This document shows positions 33,501 to 42,890 of a stretch of 64,000 nt of DNA, in pieces. Source of the stretch: Carposina sasakii (lineage: Eukaryota; Arthropoda; Insecta; Lepidoptera; Carposinidae); contig CP053149.1 of NCBI GenBank assembly GCA_014607495.2, positions 11,296,120 through 11,360,119 of the forward strand, in the 5' to 3' direction. The notes beneath the pieces were generated by a model. The model saw only the letters and a list, made by a program, of their open reading frames with translations, did no database searches and was not told the origin of the DNA. Positions within the stretch are counted from its first letter, which is position 1. Every line of letters begins with the position of its first letter. The position numbers and the translations under genes are program-made.

Positions 33501-36500
33501 AGGGTATGGTAAGCGAAATACTATAAAAACAACCCACTGTAGATAACATATCCCGAAATTTTTAGACTAGTAATCGCATGTTTATTTTTCAAGATTGTAT
33601 GTTCATAATATTCCTGAGTGGGTTAGGTGTTCTCCATACTATCTGGACAAATAAATATGTGATTTTTAGTCTAAAATTTTGGTGATAGGTTCTTTATAGT
33701 GGGTTATATTTATAGCTTTTCGGTTAACATACTCCTTTTGTTACACCCTGTATATACACCACTTTGGGGGATAATGGGCGTGACTATTATGTATATATGT
33801 ATATGATTTCAAATTGTTTCGAACATAAATCCCTAAGTTGCCCGCGAATCCCTAGCTGTCCCGCGACTTCGTCCGCGTGGAATAGTGACTTTCGGCAGCA
33901 TTTTAAATTTTTTTAGGCTAATTATTTTGCAAGTAAAACACATGTACATTAAAATAAGTTATTAAGCTTATTTAAGTACATTTTTATATGCGACGTTTTT
34001 AGTACGATTTTTAAAAGAGCTGTTTGTTGCATATTGTCCTGCTTGATAATCATTATGAAGTTGTACTCGCATATTTGTAGTGAGACAAAACTTTTAAAAA
34101 TGACGTAATTTCCATACAAACTTTCATCCCCTATTTCAACCTCTTACATCCCTTTTTTGCATATGGCGCGCTGTGCTTGGCAAGTTTCTTACTTAATTCT
34201 CTGTATTGTTCAGTTCTATATTTTTATTTTCTGAGCCCTAAGCTTTTTTCCGATGTCATATCACACAAAATTTTTCACCCCCTATTTTTAGCCCCTTTAG
34301 GGTATTATTTTACAAACTTTGAATGTCTTATTTATTTATATCTAATGAAAATCCTAAAAATAAGTTTTCAGCTTCTAGCTTAAAAAATGACGTAATTTCC
34401 ATACAAACTTTCATCCACTATTTCAACCCCTTACATCTCTTTTTTGCATTAAAAAGTAGCCTATGTCCTTTCACAGGCTCTAGACTATCTCTGTACCAAA
34501 TTTCATTTAAATCGGTTCAGTAGTTTAGGCGTGATTGCGTAACACAGAGACAGACAGAGTACTTTCGCATTTATAATCCGAAGGAAGAATTTGAAGATCA
34601 TACTTTAATACCACTTTGGGGTAGAAGAGTTATAAATAATAATGTGTATTATCCAGAAACTATAACCGATCATAGTTATTTGTTTAGGAGATATTTTTAA
34701 TTGCACATCAAATAAATAATCGCCCATCAATTTAATCTCATCTTTTATATACTTTATTACATACATACATACATATAATCACGCTTTTATCCCTTACGGG
34801 GTAGGCAGAGTACCAAGGGCCGATAGAACCACATGGTGCCACTTCTGACCAATTTTGAGGGTATAGTTGAGATATACAAGTTCGGTTAGTAGTGACAGAT
34901 GGTCAGCCCATCGCCTACAAAACATCAAGACCCTCTTGTTCCTCTACTGACTTGTACAGTATGCCCTTTATATACTTTATTACATCAATTAAATTATTTT
35001 AGTACAAATAAACTCAATGTTTTACAAAATAACTACAGCAGATAATTCGAAAATACTATAACTCGCAGGAAATGCATTTTTATTTTGATTATCCGTACCT
35101 AATGTTTGTTTTCCGCGCCAATTGTATCGGGCAATATCGACTAGTTATTGAGCTGATATTATCAGCCCAACATAAACTGTTTTCCTCGAATGCAAGACAA
35201 ATTAATACCTTTTGGTACAAAAATACTACAATCTCATCATAAATACTGACTGCACATCAAATTAACCTTAGCGCACAACTAGTATAAGACGAATGACGTT
35301 TTGTCGGTGTAACAGTTCCCTTTTCATACAATGATAAAAATAATAAGTTAGGTTAGGTTAGAGTATGACAAACAACGCACGAGCCGAGCGAGCGGAACGA
35401 GCGTGCCGCGGCAGCTGCCGGCGAAGTTTCAGAATCGAATTGATGAAACGATATTTTAGTGTTGATCTCACTCATTATGTTATGTTTTGTTTATTTAATT
35501 CGGCCTTAGAAAATGGCTTAAAAACAAAAATTTTGCCAATAGACGATTTAAAAAAAACCAGTTACGCTCAAAAAGTTCAAAAACCTGATCAACCCTAATA
35601 GAGAGTCACAAGTGATCCAAGCTATGTATCACACAATAACCAATAAGCCCATTTAACTAGTCGATATCGCCCGATACAATTGGCGCGGAAAACAAACATT
35701 AGGTACGGATAATCAAAATAAAAATGCATTTCCTGCGATAATATTGTCGTGTAACTCAACCCTATAGTACTTGTTCAGCATTCCAGTATTTGCCTGGCTG
35801 TCACCTACACCCTGTAAATTTTTTAATTATATTTACAATTTACGCAGTAAGCAACCCAGTTACAAAATTGATTATACAGTGAAGAAATTAAAATCCCGGC
35901 AATTAATCCCGAAATCAACCAGAATACGGATGGCGACAGAATAAGGAAGTCCGCGGCAGATTGCGCTGGTTGCGGGGGGCGCCCCGCAGTTACGTCTACC
36001 TCAACCCCCTCAAATACCTAAAATTCGTCTATTGGAGCGCCTTAAGTTATACAACAGTGTTATTACTCGCAGGAAATGCATTTTTAATTTCATTATCCGC
36101 AATGTTTGCTTTTCGCGCCAATTGTGACTAGTTAAATGGGCTTATTGGTTATTGTGTGATACATTACTGTTTTTTCGACCACTTGTGACTCTCCATTGGG
36201 GTTGATCAGTATTTTGAACTTTTTTGGGACCAACTTTTTTACTTACTTTACTTAAACGAATTACACAATTTTTTTGCTGAAAAAATGAAAAAAATGTCGG
36301 TAAATATGGGAATTTTCCTGCGAAAATTTTCTGTGGTTTTCGCCTCAGAATCATGGTCTGAAGTCCCCATATCAATATTTGCCTGGCTGTCACTTCCACC
36401 TTGTATACGTACTTTTTATTTTCAGAAAATAATCATTGGGCGATTTTTAGGTAGTTTAAAATGTAAAATGGGATGTATATTAGGGGATATGCTGCTAATA

Positions 36501-36983
36501 AATGATCAATATTACGATAAGCATGTAAGTAACTCATCTAATAATAAAGAAGTAAGTACCTATATAATGAAAAGGTAGGTAAGTAATGTGTTAAAAAATT
36601 AGTTGCCTGCCTGTGCCTATATCACATAATATACCTACACAGACACTTGTTTACCTAGGTGTCTTATGTTCCATGCCGCATCCTGCATGCCGCTCTATAT
36701 CATCCATCATAGTACTCGCTGAGCATGCATTCTTCATAAAGATTTTTAAGGTGTCATGTCGGTCGACATGTTGGCGCCCGCGGCCCCGCTCAGATTTGGA
36801 AATTTTGGAGTAAGAAATATACCTACGCACAATCTAGCGAATATTCTGGCAGAGACCTATAAGCTATTAAGGTAGGTATGAGGCTGTAAGATGTTTTTCC
36901 TCTGCTTACAGGTAACACAAAGAATGCAAGAAAGTCAAGCTGTTAGCCTGTGCACACCAACTCAGTTCGAACGCCCAGCTTAA
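27508..36983 (+). CDS. C18orf63-like protein (DUF4708), 8 exons
   Basis: Exons: 27508-27644, 28251-28389, 29683-29860, 30183-30279, 30698-30794, 30931-31065, 36426-36524, 36912-36983. All are GT..AG and phase-consistent, giving 317 residues. The protein follows vertebrate C18orf63 along its conserved N-terminal half: FEYTLTAKLAPSW and NNRDFLT near residues 107-130, then CYKDLRRHWKNIHGYRLPEE and GEPLTYPSVCVI near 215-255, then IIIGRFLGSLK in exon 7. The vertebrate protein is about twice as long; the low-complexity C-terminal half is absent here. The function is unknown; DUF4708 has no assigned reaction. Intron 6 is 5.4 kb of repeats. Its 3' end faces the ankyrin gene, 202 bp away. Confidence 0.82.
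28008..28240 (+). repeat. Dispersed repeat next to exon 2 of the C18orf63-like gene
   Basis: It contains 'gagggacaagagggtcttgg', 'ggcgatgggctgaccacc', 'ggtcagaagtggcaccatg' and 'ctgccta', and ends in 'atgtatgtatgtatata'. An inverted copy lies at 34745-34980. The copy ends about 10 bp before the exon 2 acceptor. Confidence 0.8.
28594..29031 (+). repeat. 'gggttccgta' lepidopteran repeat
   Basis: It starts 'tagggttccgtagctaaatg', has 'tctgtctgtccatccatatg' and 'cacagccactttattcccaa', and ends 'acggaacccatctaggg' with 'aacttggccgatttttt'. The start and end are complementary (ttccgta/tacggaa). It sits in intron 2. Confidence 0.7.
31145..31915 (+). pseudogene. RTE-like LINE, ORF2 C-terminal fragment, interrupted
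   Basis: 31145-31420 encodes a decayed ORF2 end (KLKWQ-like core and a DDLKR-like segment, with stops). The same frame resumes after 31820 as DWMAKTGDRAVWRALGEAY and ends at 'tggactgcaataggctga', followed by 'cgacgacgac'. RTE elements end in such short tandem tails. A 400-bp MITE at 31421-31820 splits it. Confidence 0.7.
31421..31820. mobile_element. MITE nested in the LINE fragment
   Basis: The ends TACAGGATGTAAAAAGAC and, inward from the right, TACTAGGTGTAAAAAGAC are inverted copies; the target was TA. The interior ('tcttggaaatccg', 'tgcttccatag') resembles the foldback family at 22294 and 42682. Confidence 0.75.
31945..32405 (+). repeat. 'gacagccaggcaaat' MITE family, copy 1
   Basis: It shares long stretches with 36050-36405: 'cagtgttattactcgcagg', 'tgtgatacattgctg', 'ggttgatcggt', 'catggtctgaagtc' and 'catatcaatatttgcct'. 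Its ends contain 'gacagccaggcaaatactg' and the inverted 'tttgcctgtcac'. It lies in intron 6 of the C18orf63-like gene. Confidence 0.65.
33010..33240 (-). repeat. Dispersed repeat, inverted relative to 18390-18590
   Basis: On the minus strand it runs from 'aaaacaaagtcgctttctg' through 'gagtgattcacaaggaagg' to a '...gggcgctagt' end. The '..cgctagt' terminus is again Helitron-like. Confidence 0.5.
33482..33757. mobile_element. Tc1/mariner-type MITE
   Basis: Inverted ends CAGGGTGTAACAAAA are flanked by TA on each side. The next bases are also complementary ('ggtatggtaagcgaaa' against 'ttcggttaacatactcc'). There is no coding frame. A related, shorter copy lies at about 30328-30500 in intron 4. 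Confidence 0.7.
33855..34580 (+). repeat. Lepidopteran 'cgcgacttcgtccgcgtgg' repeat
   Basis: The head 'cccgcgacttcgtccgcgtgg', two 'ttccatacaaactttcatcc' blocks, 'aaagtagcctatgtcc' and the tail 'aacacagagacagacagag' with 'actttcgcatttataat' are the family order. It directly abuts an orphan exon-like frame at 34584. Confidence 0.7.
34584..34700 (+). CDS. Orphan terminal-exon candidate in intron 6
   Basis: GAA at 34584 follows an AG and begins EEFEDHTLIPLWGRR..., ending RRYF and a stop at 34698-34700; AATAAA follows at 34711. The phase fits exon 6 of the C18orf63-like gene (both phase 0), so it could be an alternative last exon. The canonical splice to 36426 is better supported because homology continues there. 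The AG lies at the very end of a repeat. I do not recognise the peptide. Confidence 0.35.
   Translation, partial: EEFEDHTLIPLWGRRVINNNVYYPETITDHSYLFRRYF
34745..34980 (-). repeat. Inverted copy of the repeat at 28008-28240
   Basis: It is the reverse complement of the 28008 copy through 'ggggtaggcagag', 'catggtgccacttctgacc' and 'gacttgtaca'. The pair flanks exons 2-6 of the C18orf63-like gene. Confidence 0.8.
35040..35817. repeat. Compound inverted-repeat element, 'gacagccaggcaaat' family
   Basis: About 35060-35148 and 35655-35745 are inverted copies of 'ggaaatgcatttttatttt' and 'gttttccgcgccaattgta'. The right side ends 'tatttgcctggctgtcacc' plus 'taccctgta'-like text. The middle (35365-35598) holds a frame rich in Ala, Glu and Arg at its start that I judge non-coding. 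Confidence 0.55.
36050..36405 (+). repeat. 'gacagccaggcaaat' MITE family, copy 2
   Basis: This matches 31985-32340 in the same orientation and ends 'tatttgcctggctgtcac'. It stops about 20 bp before the acceptor of exon 7 at 36426. Confidence 0.65.
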
Positions 36984-37185
36984 TTTTACAGTAAAGTACC
37001 TACTTAGCTAACATAAACATGTTCCGTATTTAAAAAAAATGAACCATATTGACATTTGTTAAGGATTCATTTATATTATGTCATTTAATTATTAAAAATA
37101 AGTATTACCTACATAATATTAAAAACTTAACAATGAATAACATTGCAGTCAATTTTTTAAAATCATGGGTTAGGGTCCTGTCGAA

Positions 37186-39863
37186 TTAATTTTGCCTATC
37201 TAGTAGAGTCGTTGTTACTTGTCGCGATGGAGTTAAGCCTGGTTGATTTGCTGATTGATGGAAAAATATTGCTACTGATGGTGATAAGTTTCTGTTCTGT
37301 GGTGTATTCGGAAGTCTATTATCCGGAGTTAGGCTCTGAAAAACAAAATTTTGAATATTTAGGTATACCTGCTATGTTTCTTCTTTGTGACAAGAAATAT
37401 GAAAATGGAAAAAGCCTCGAGCACATCGGATACGTATGCGTACACGTAAGCGTAGACGTACACGTACCTCTGAGTTGTAATGTATGGAACTGTATAGGCA
37501 CGGGCAGACCGGATGCGTATGCGTAGACGTAAGCATAGACGTCAAGCGGTGACAGTTCCATACATTAAACTCAGAGGTACCTACGTGTACGTCTACGCTT
37601 ACGTGTACGCTTACGCATCCGGTGTGCTCGAGGCTTATAGTCCGGGAGGTAGCGTTGCATTTTTGATGGTGATTTTAGGCCGATCGATTTTGAGTGCAAT
37701 TGATAGTTTAGATGAGGACATCAATTGAATTGAGCGTCAGCAGGCGCACTCAGGGTGGGGCGAGTGGGGAGAGAATGTCAAAAAAAAAAATCCGAAAATT
37801 ATTTCTGTTCGTCCGAAAATTTGCACATCAGTAGTTTTAACAATAATAATAATTATAGAAACCGTCAGCTGTGAAGAAAATGGCGGGTTGTACGTCAGCA
37901 GGTTATATTTGCTTGCTGACGATTTTACCCCTATCGATAGATCTGCTGAGGCTTTTTTTTATCATTTTTATAGCATAAAGAATAACCTGTATCAGTTTCA
38001 TTCGACCGGAAATGAAATGAAAATAATTATTTTTAATATAGGTATATATAACCTGCTGACGTACAACCCGCCATTTTCTTCACAGCTGACGGTTTCTATA
38101 ATTATTATTATTGTTAAAACTACTGATGTGCAAATTTTCGGACGAACAGAAATAATTTTTGGATTTATTTTTTTTGACATACTTGAAATTCTCTCCCCAC
38201 CCTTACTGGAGCTGCTGACGTTCGAGTTACTCAATGACTATCCATGAAAAGTACGTTATGACATTAATCAATCGACCAGAAATTATTTTGTAAAATGCAA
38301 CGCTACCTCCCGGACTATTATGTGTAGGTACATATAGATAAAGTATTACTTGCAATAGGTAATAAATTTACCTATTGCAAATATTGCAATCGAAGTACCA
38401 CTAAACTAACTAGAAGTAGAGGTACAGGATTTTGGAAACGTTGACGACCAAAAAAAACACACCTGTAAGTACCTACTACTTAATCTATAGGTTCCTTTGA
38501 AATAATTTGTTACCATTAGGGTCCGTTCAGACAGACCGGCGCGGAGAGCATCGGCTCGCATTTTTCTTTACACACAGACCGGATCGTATACGCTTGGATG
38601 CGCAAGCGAGAAAGAGCACGCAATTGAAGCCGGTCGGCTGCGCTAGCGAGAAAGAACACGCAATCGGAGCCGGTCGGCTCCTCTTATTATTTCACACTGA
38701 AGCGCGTTCACGACGCGTACCCTTGTTTTGTCATAAAGAATGCTCGAACGCGCTTCGTGTGAAATAATAAGAGGAGCCGACCGGCTCCGATCGAGTGCTC
38801 TTTCTTGCTCGCGCAGCCGACCGGCTTCAATTGCGTGCTCTTTCTCGCTTGCGCATCCAAGCGTATACGATCCGGTCTGTGTGTAAAGAAAAATGCGAGC
38901 CGATGCTCTCCGCGCCGGTCTGTCTGAACGGACCCTTAGTAGGTACCTAAATAGTTTTGTTATTATTACAAAACCATCATGGACAAAAATGTGTGGTGGA
39001 CTCACGTGAAATGTCGGCGTTCTTGGTGATGATACTGGGGTTCGGTTTCTTTCGGCTTCAATCACGGGTATATTAAATGCATACTGCACCTTATATCCTT
39101 TGGCTAAGTTTTCTAGAGTTTTACCTAAAGCAAGTATTATTTTAATTACCATAGAACCAATACAGCCACTTACCTATGTGATGTAATTGTATCATCTTGA
39201 AAAAGAATGGAACAGCTGACCTGTTAATGTGGTGGGAATATTAGTATTACATCGTCCTGTATCTATTATTCTTCTTAAAGCTAGGGTGTTATTGAAAACT
39301 ATCGCTACAGCTGCGCCATCGGCTAATTGAGAAGAATCGTAGCATGATAGTAAGATCGACCATTTATCTGTATTCCAATGCTTCCCGGAGAATACTGCCA
39401 GTTGTAACGCAGAAGCACCTAAAAACAATCAAACAATTAAATCATGCATGACATAGGTACCTACTTAAATTATTAGGTAGGTATAGCACCTAGGTAGTGG
39501 GTACCTTATAGTGCCTATCTAGCTGGTATTTAAGGCTACCCACAGAGATCTCTAGATTTAAAATGAAATGTAATAGGATTAGGTACTGTATGTAGGTATG
39601 ATGAAACGATTTGAATGTGTAGTGGTCAGATAGTTATTCAATAATAGAAAATATTATTTCTTACCAGATTCATTTAATAAATGCGGATTCGCACCAAATT
39701 GAAGCAATATTTTCACCATTTCGACATGTCCGTATCGAGCTGCCAGTCTCACTAGCCATCCGTTACCGATATCTGGGTTTAATCCAGAGCGTAGTCTTTC
39801 CGTCAATCCCTCGGTATCATTTTGGATGATAATTTTTTTTATATTAATATCTTTAGTTTCCAT
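37186..39863 (-). CDS. Ankyrin-repeat protein, 4 exons
   Basis: Exons on the minus strand: 39863-39665, 39418-39221, 39124-39006, 37335-37186. Each junction is GT..AG and in phase, giving 221 residues. An ankyrin repeat is clear (LAARYGHVEMVKILLQFGAN, residues about 40-60), followed by ESGASALQLAVFSG, and a further degenerate repeat ends in LTGKTLENLA, which is created by the exon 2-3 junction. The C-terminal third is Ser/Thr/Pro/Asn-rich (RTPVSSPRTPTFH, then PNTPQNRNLSPS) and looks disordered. Ankyrin repeats bind proteins; I cannot name a family. Intron 3 (1.67 kb) holds three foldback elements. The gene converges on the C18orf63-like gene. Confidence 0.75.
37414..37634. mobile_element. Foldback element 1 in the ankyrin gene intron
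   Basis: Arms of about 80 bp (37414-37490 and 37553-37634) are inverted copies: 'gcctcgagcaca', 'cgtacacgtaagcgtagac', 'cctctgagtt', 'atgtatggaactgt'. Inside the arms the 'gcgta/acgta' hexamers repeat. No coding capacity and no sure target duplication. Confidence 0.75.
37638..38317. mobile_element. Foldback element 2, TTA target duplication
   Basis: The 680-bp element starts TAGTCCGGGAGGTAGCGTTG and ends with its reverse complement, with TTA on both sides (37635-37637, 38318-38320). About 37770-37915 and 38050-38200 are long inverted inner arms ('gtcagctgtgaagaaaatgg', 'cgggttgtacgtcagcagg'). It begins three bases after element 1 ends. Confidence 0.8.
38519..38935. mobile_element. Foldback element 3, PIF/Harbinger-type MITE with 200-bp arms
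   Basis: A 417-bp element with TTA on both sides (38516-38518, 38936-38938). The two halves are close to perfect inverted copies: ends GGGTCCGTTCAGACAGACCG, inner 'ggatgcgcaagcgagaaag' and 'gagccggtcggctcctc'. Only about 50 bases near the centre are unpaired. It is much more GC-rich than its surroundings. Confidence 0.85.
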
Positions 39864-40040
39864 AATTCTAACTTTAATGCCGTAGGCACCAGAACAATGA
39901 TTGTTTGATTAGATGTGTTGTTTGTGTGTGTTTCCTACCGCCATTCCACTTTGAATGTAACTATCCTAAACTACCCACTAAATTTTAAAGTGGTGGTTCA
40001 ATGATATTAGATATTTCGCTATATACTACGCAACCATTAA

Positions 40041-40336
40041 GGTAGGGACAAACTGAGCCCACGTACGCAACGCATTATGACATACTACGCTACGCTATAC
40101 TACGCATTATGACATCTAGACTACAAATTTTATACATATGAAGATATATGACTTAGAAACACACTTGTACGCAACGTTGCGTATGTTAAGTGTGTTTCCA
40201 ACAGTGAGATATATACTATATATCTCTACTATATACTATAGTATATATCTCACTGGTTTCCAAGCATATAAATTTCGTAGTCTAATGTCATAATGCGTAG
40301 AATACGTTGCGTACGTGGGCTCAGTTTGTCCCTACT
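40041..40336. mobile_element. MITE with TTAA target duplication
   Basis: The ends GTAGGGACAAACTGAGCCCA and their complement are flanked by TTAA (40037-40040, 40337-40340). The arms continue with 'cgtacgcaacg' and 'cattatgacat'. The centre is a 'gatatatactatatatc' palindrome. TTAA duplication suggests a piggyBac-type or TTA-type element; the transposase that moved it is not in the window. Confidence 0.7.
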
Positions 40337-40524
40337 TTAACGAACCGTTAACGTAAGATGATGCGAAGACACATTTCAACACGAGACATATACCTATATT
40401 TGTTTTTATTCTGTCATACTCGCGACCGATGCGTACTTAAATAAGAATTAGACACATTTCAGCACGAGACAGTTATTTGTTTCTATTCTGTCATACTCAA
40501 GACCCTTGGTGCAGGTGTAATTTT

Positions 40525-41165
40525 CTTGTGAAAATCAAAAATTATTTGTAAATGGCTTGCATGTGTCCGTAAAGTGATGTTTTCTGGCAGATAAGTTATA
40601 TTTTGATTACTTGTGATGTGAATCTAGTGCGTGTGCATGGTTTTATACGAAGGTAAGCTGAGTAAAACTTTAGCCGGAATACGATCTCTTCATGGGCCCA
40701 TGTAAGTTGTTTCTCCAAATTTTTTCGTTTTGACTAACTTTACACTGGTTCTTGAGGATTTTCCCGACGTTTCCATTCATCATCATCATTATCATCCATC
40801 ATAAATTCAGAAATCATTTACTAAAGACAATGGCTGTATGGGCTTAGTTCCTCTTGCCTTTCCTTCGGGGATAAACAAAGCAACAAAAAAAAATTGCTGT
40901 CACCAGGCTGTCACAGATAGTAGAGATGAGATTCGGCGGGAAAAGCTGGAAGGGTGCAGGTGTAATTTTCTTGTGAAAATCAAAAATTATTTGTAAATGG
41001 CTTGCATGTGTCCGTAAGGTGATGTTTTCTGGTAGATAAGTTATATTTTGATTACTTGTGGTGTGAATCTAGTGCGTGTGCATGGTTTTATACGCAGGTA
41101 AGCCGAGTAAAACTTTAGCCGGATTACGATCTCTTCATGGGCGCATGTAAGTTGTTTTTCCAATA
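40525..41165 (+). repeat. Direct duplication of a dispersed retroposon-like unit
   Basis: 40525-40735 and 40950-41160 match almost fully ('ggtgtaattttcttgtg', 'aaatggcttgcatgtgtccg', 'aaactttagccgga', 'acgatctcttcatggg'). A third partial copy starts at 41641. Between them lies 40750-40890, which matches 12110-12260 inverted and ends 'cctttccttcggggataaac' plus an A-run, as a SINE would. Confidence 0.65.
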
Positions 41166-41324
41166 ATTATATTGCAATATATATATTATATTATTATATT
41201 ATATTATATAATATATTAATTATATCGATTACATTAGGGTATCTATTTGTTAAATTCAAATTTTGTTATACATATATTCTGTGTACACGTATATCTACCT
41301 TTTATATTTAATGATCACTTTCCC

Positions 41325-41430
41325 AGATGGTTTGCTGGAAGAAATCTCTTTCAGAGATAAGCACGCCTTTGTACATTTTCTTTCATAATTTCTGTCTGTA
41401 TGTAATTGTATGTGTACAATAAAGAATAAG
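41325..41430 (+). repeat. Jockey/CR1-like LINE 3' tail
   Basis: 'gctggaagaaatctctttc', 'agagataagcacgcctttg' and 'gtacaataaagaataag' match the tail after the LINE frame at 57947 and the inverted tail at 24726. Confidence 0.7.
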
Positions 41431-41439
41431 AATTTTTCA

Positions 41440-42084
41440 TTTTGACTAACTTTACATTTGTTCTTGAGGATTTTCCCGACGTTTCCATTCATCGTCATTG
41501 TCATTCATCATAAATTCAGAATACATTTTACTAAACAATGATTAGGCTGTATGGGCTTAGTTCCCCTTGCCTTTCCTTCGGGATAAACTAAAAAAAAAAA
41601 GTAGAGATGAGATTCGGCGGGAAAAGCTGGAAGGGGCGGGAGCGGGTGTAATATTCTTGTGAAAATCAAAATTTATTTGTAAATGGCTTGCAGACACATG
41701 AACTTTCCTTCGGGATAAACTAAAAAAAAAAAAGTAGAGATGAGTCGGATTAGGTAAAAATCGTACCTATTCCACCAGTTACTAATATTTAAAAATACCT
41801 AATCCAAATACCTGTTCCTAATATTTATGCAGCATGGCCGTTCCATTACTAATCCAAATACCTGTTCCTAATATTTATGCAGTATGGTCATTCCATTACT
41901 ATTCCAAATATTTATACAGTATGGCTATTACGTTTTAGATAATAAATACCTAGAATCTTCAGTGAATATTAAGTATCGGTTTTCGGTATTCGGTGAATGA
42001 TCCATTACTTAATAAATACCTTCGTAGAAAGAATAGTTGTGGAAATAGAAAATATCGTGATTATAGCGAAATGCCCTTTTTTAT
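41440..42084. repeat. Dispersed retroposon-like unit and tandem AT-rich repeats
   Basis: 41455-41590 is another copy of the 'ttgaggattttcccgacg' unit with its 'ttcgggataaac' plus A-run tail. 41640-41740 has two short partial copies. 41790-41930 repeats 'ccaaatacctgttcc' and 'atttatgcag' two to three times. No gene is seen. Confidence 0.5.
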
Positions 42085-42622
42085 TAGTCTTGGGCATACT
42101 AGTTCACAACAGGAAGCGCTCAGTTTAGTTCGCCGCTCCTAAACGAACTAGGTCGTTCTTCTAGTTTCATAGTTCATCAGTTCCTAGCTTGAGCTAGACC
42201 GATCCGATCACATCGTTCGCTCTTTTTAATACGGTTCCTGCTACATGCGACAGCTAGTTCGTTCTTTTAGTTCGTCAGTTCCTAGCTCGAATTAGACCGA
42301 TCCGATCACATCGTTCGCTCGTTTTAATACGGTTGCTGCAACATGCGACAATATTTATGGAATGATTTTACCCTCTAAAAACTTCTTAATTAATAAATAT
42401 TCATAAAAATATTGGTGTAATAACATAACCCTTTACCTATATTTTTCGCCTTTTATATCTTTAGCTGTCCCGTGCGTGACAATTTTAGTTCAGTCAACGT
42501 CAATCTCGTTCATTCGCCACGAACTAACGAACTACGAAATGGGGATTGAAGGAACTAGTTTGCGTAGTTCACCTGTAGGAGCGCTCTTTTGACCTAGTTC
42601 GTTCGCGAACTACACAAGACTA
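42085..42622. mobile_element. Inverted-ended repeat with an internal tandem duplication
   Basis: The left end TAGTCTTGGGCATACTAGTTC and the right end, read inward, TAGTCTTGTGTAGTTCGCG are related. Inside, an about 95-bp unit ('tcctagctygarytagaccg', 'atccgatcacatcgttcgc') is repeated twice. The element is rich in 'agttcg' and its complement. Confidence 0.5.
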
Positions 42623-42890
42623 CTTTTTATATTAGGTTAAATTTTTAATATTTAGTTAAATTGTTTTTAGTTTGTGTCACATACAGGGTGATTTTTGGTC
42701 GTCAACGTTCCCGAAAACTACGGAATCTCCTCATCATCACGATCATTTTTCTCCATGGAAGCATACCTGGGAAGTGTCTGGTTTCCAAAATATTAGGGTC
42801 CAAAGTTGAGTAAATAGACTGCGTTTTTCTGCATAAATGCACATAGACGCGCGTAGCAGGATTTTTTCACGAAAAATAATTAATATCTGT

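Noticed and set aside
35365..35598. Ala/Glu/Arg-rich frame beginning MTNNARAERAERA
   Set aside because: It sits inside an inverted-repeat element and the composition comes from a 'gagcg' rich stretch; no homology is recognised.
37212..37526. Plus-strand frame starting MELSLVDLLIDGKILLLM with a signal-peptide look
   Set aside because: It is antisense to the last exon of the ankyrin gene (37335-37186), which has a good acceptor, correct phase and a stop, and it then runs into a foldback element.
38643..39152. 169-codon minus-strand frame read as one protein
   Set aside because: Only 39124-39006 is exon; the remainder is intron and the arm of the foldback element at 38519.
41790..41930. CRISPR-like short repeats
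   Set aside because: The two to three repeats are imperfect, unevenly spaced and in an insect genome; they are simple tandem duplications.
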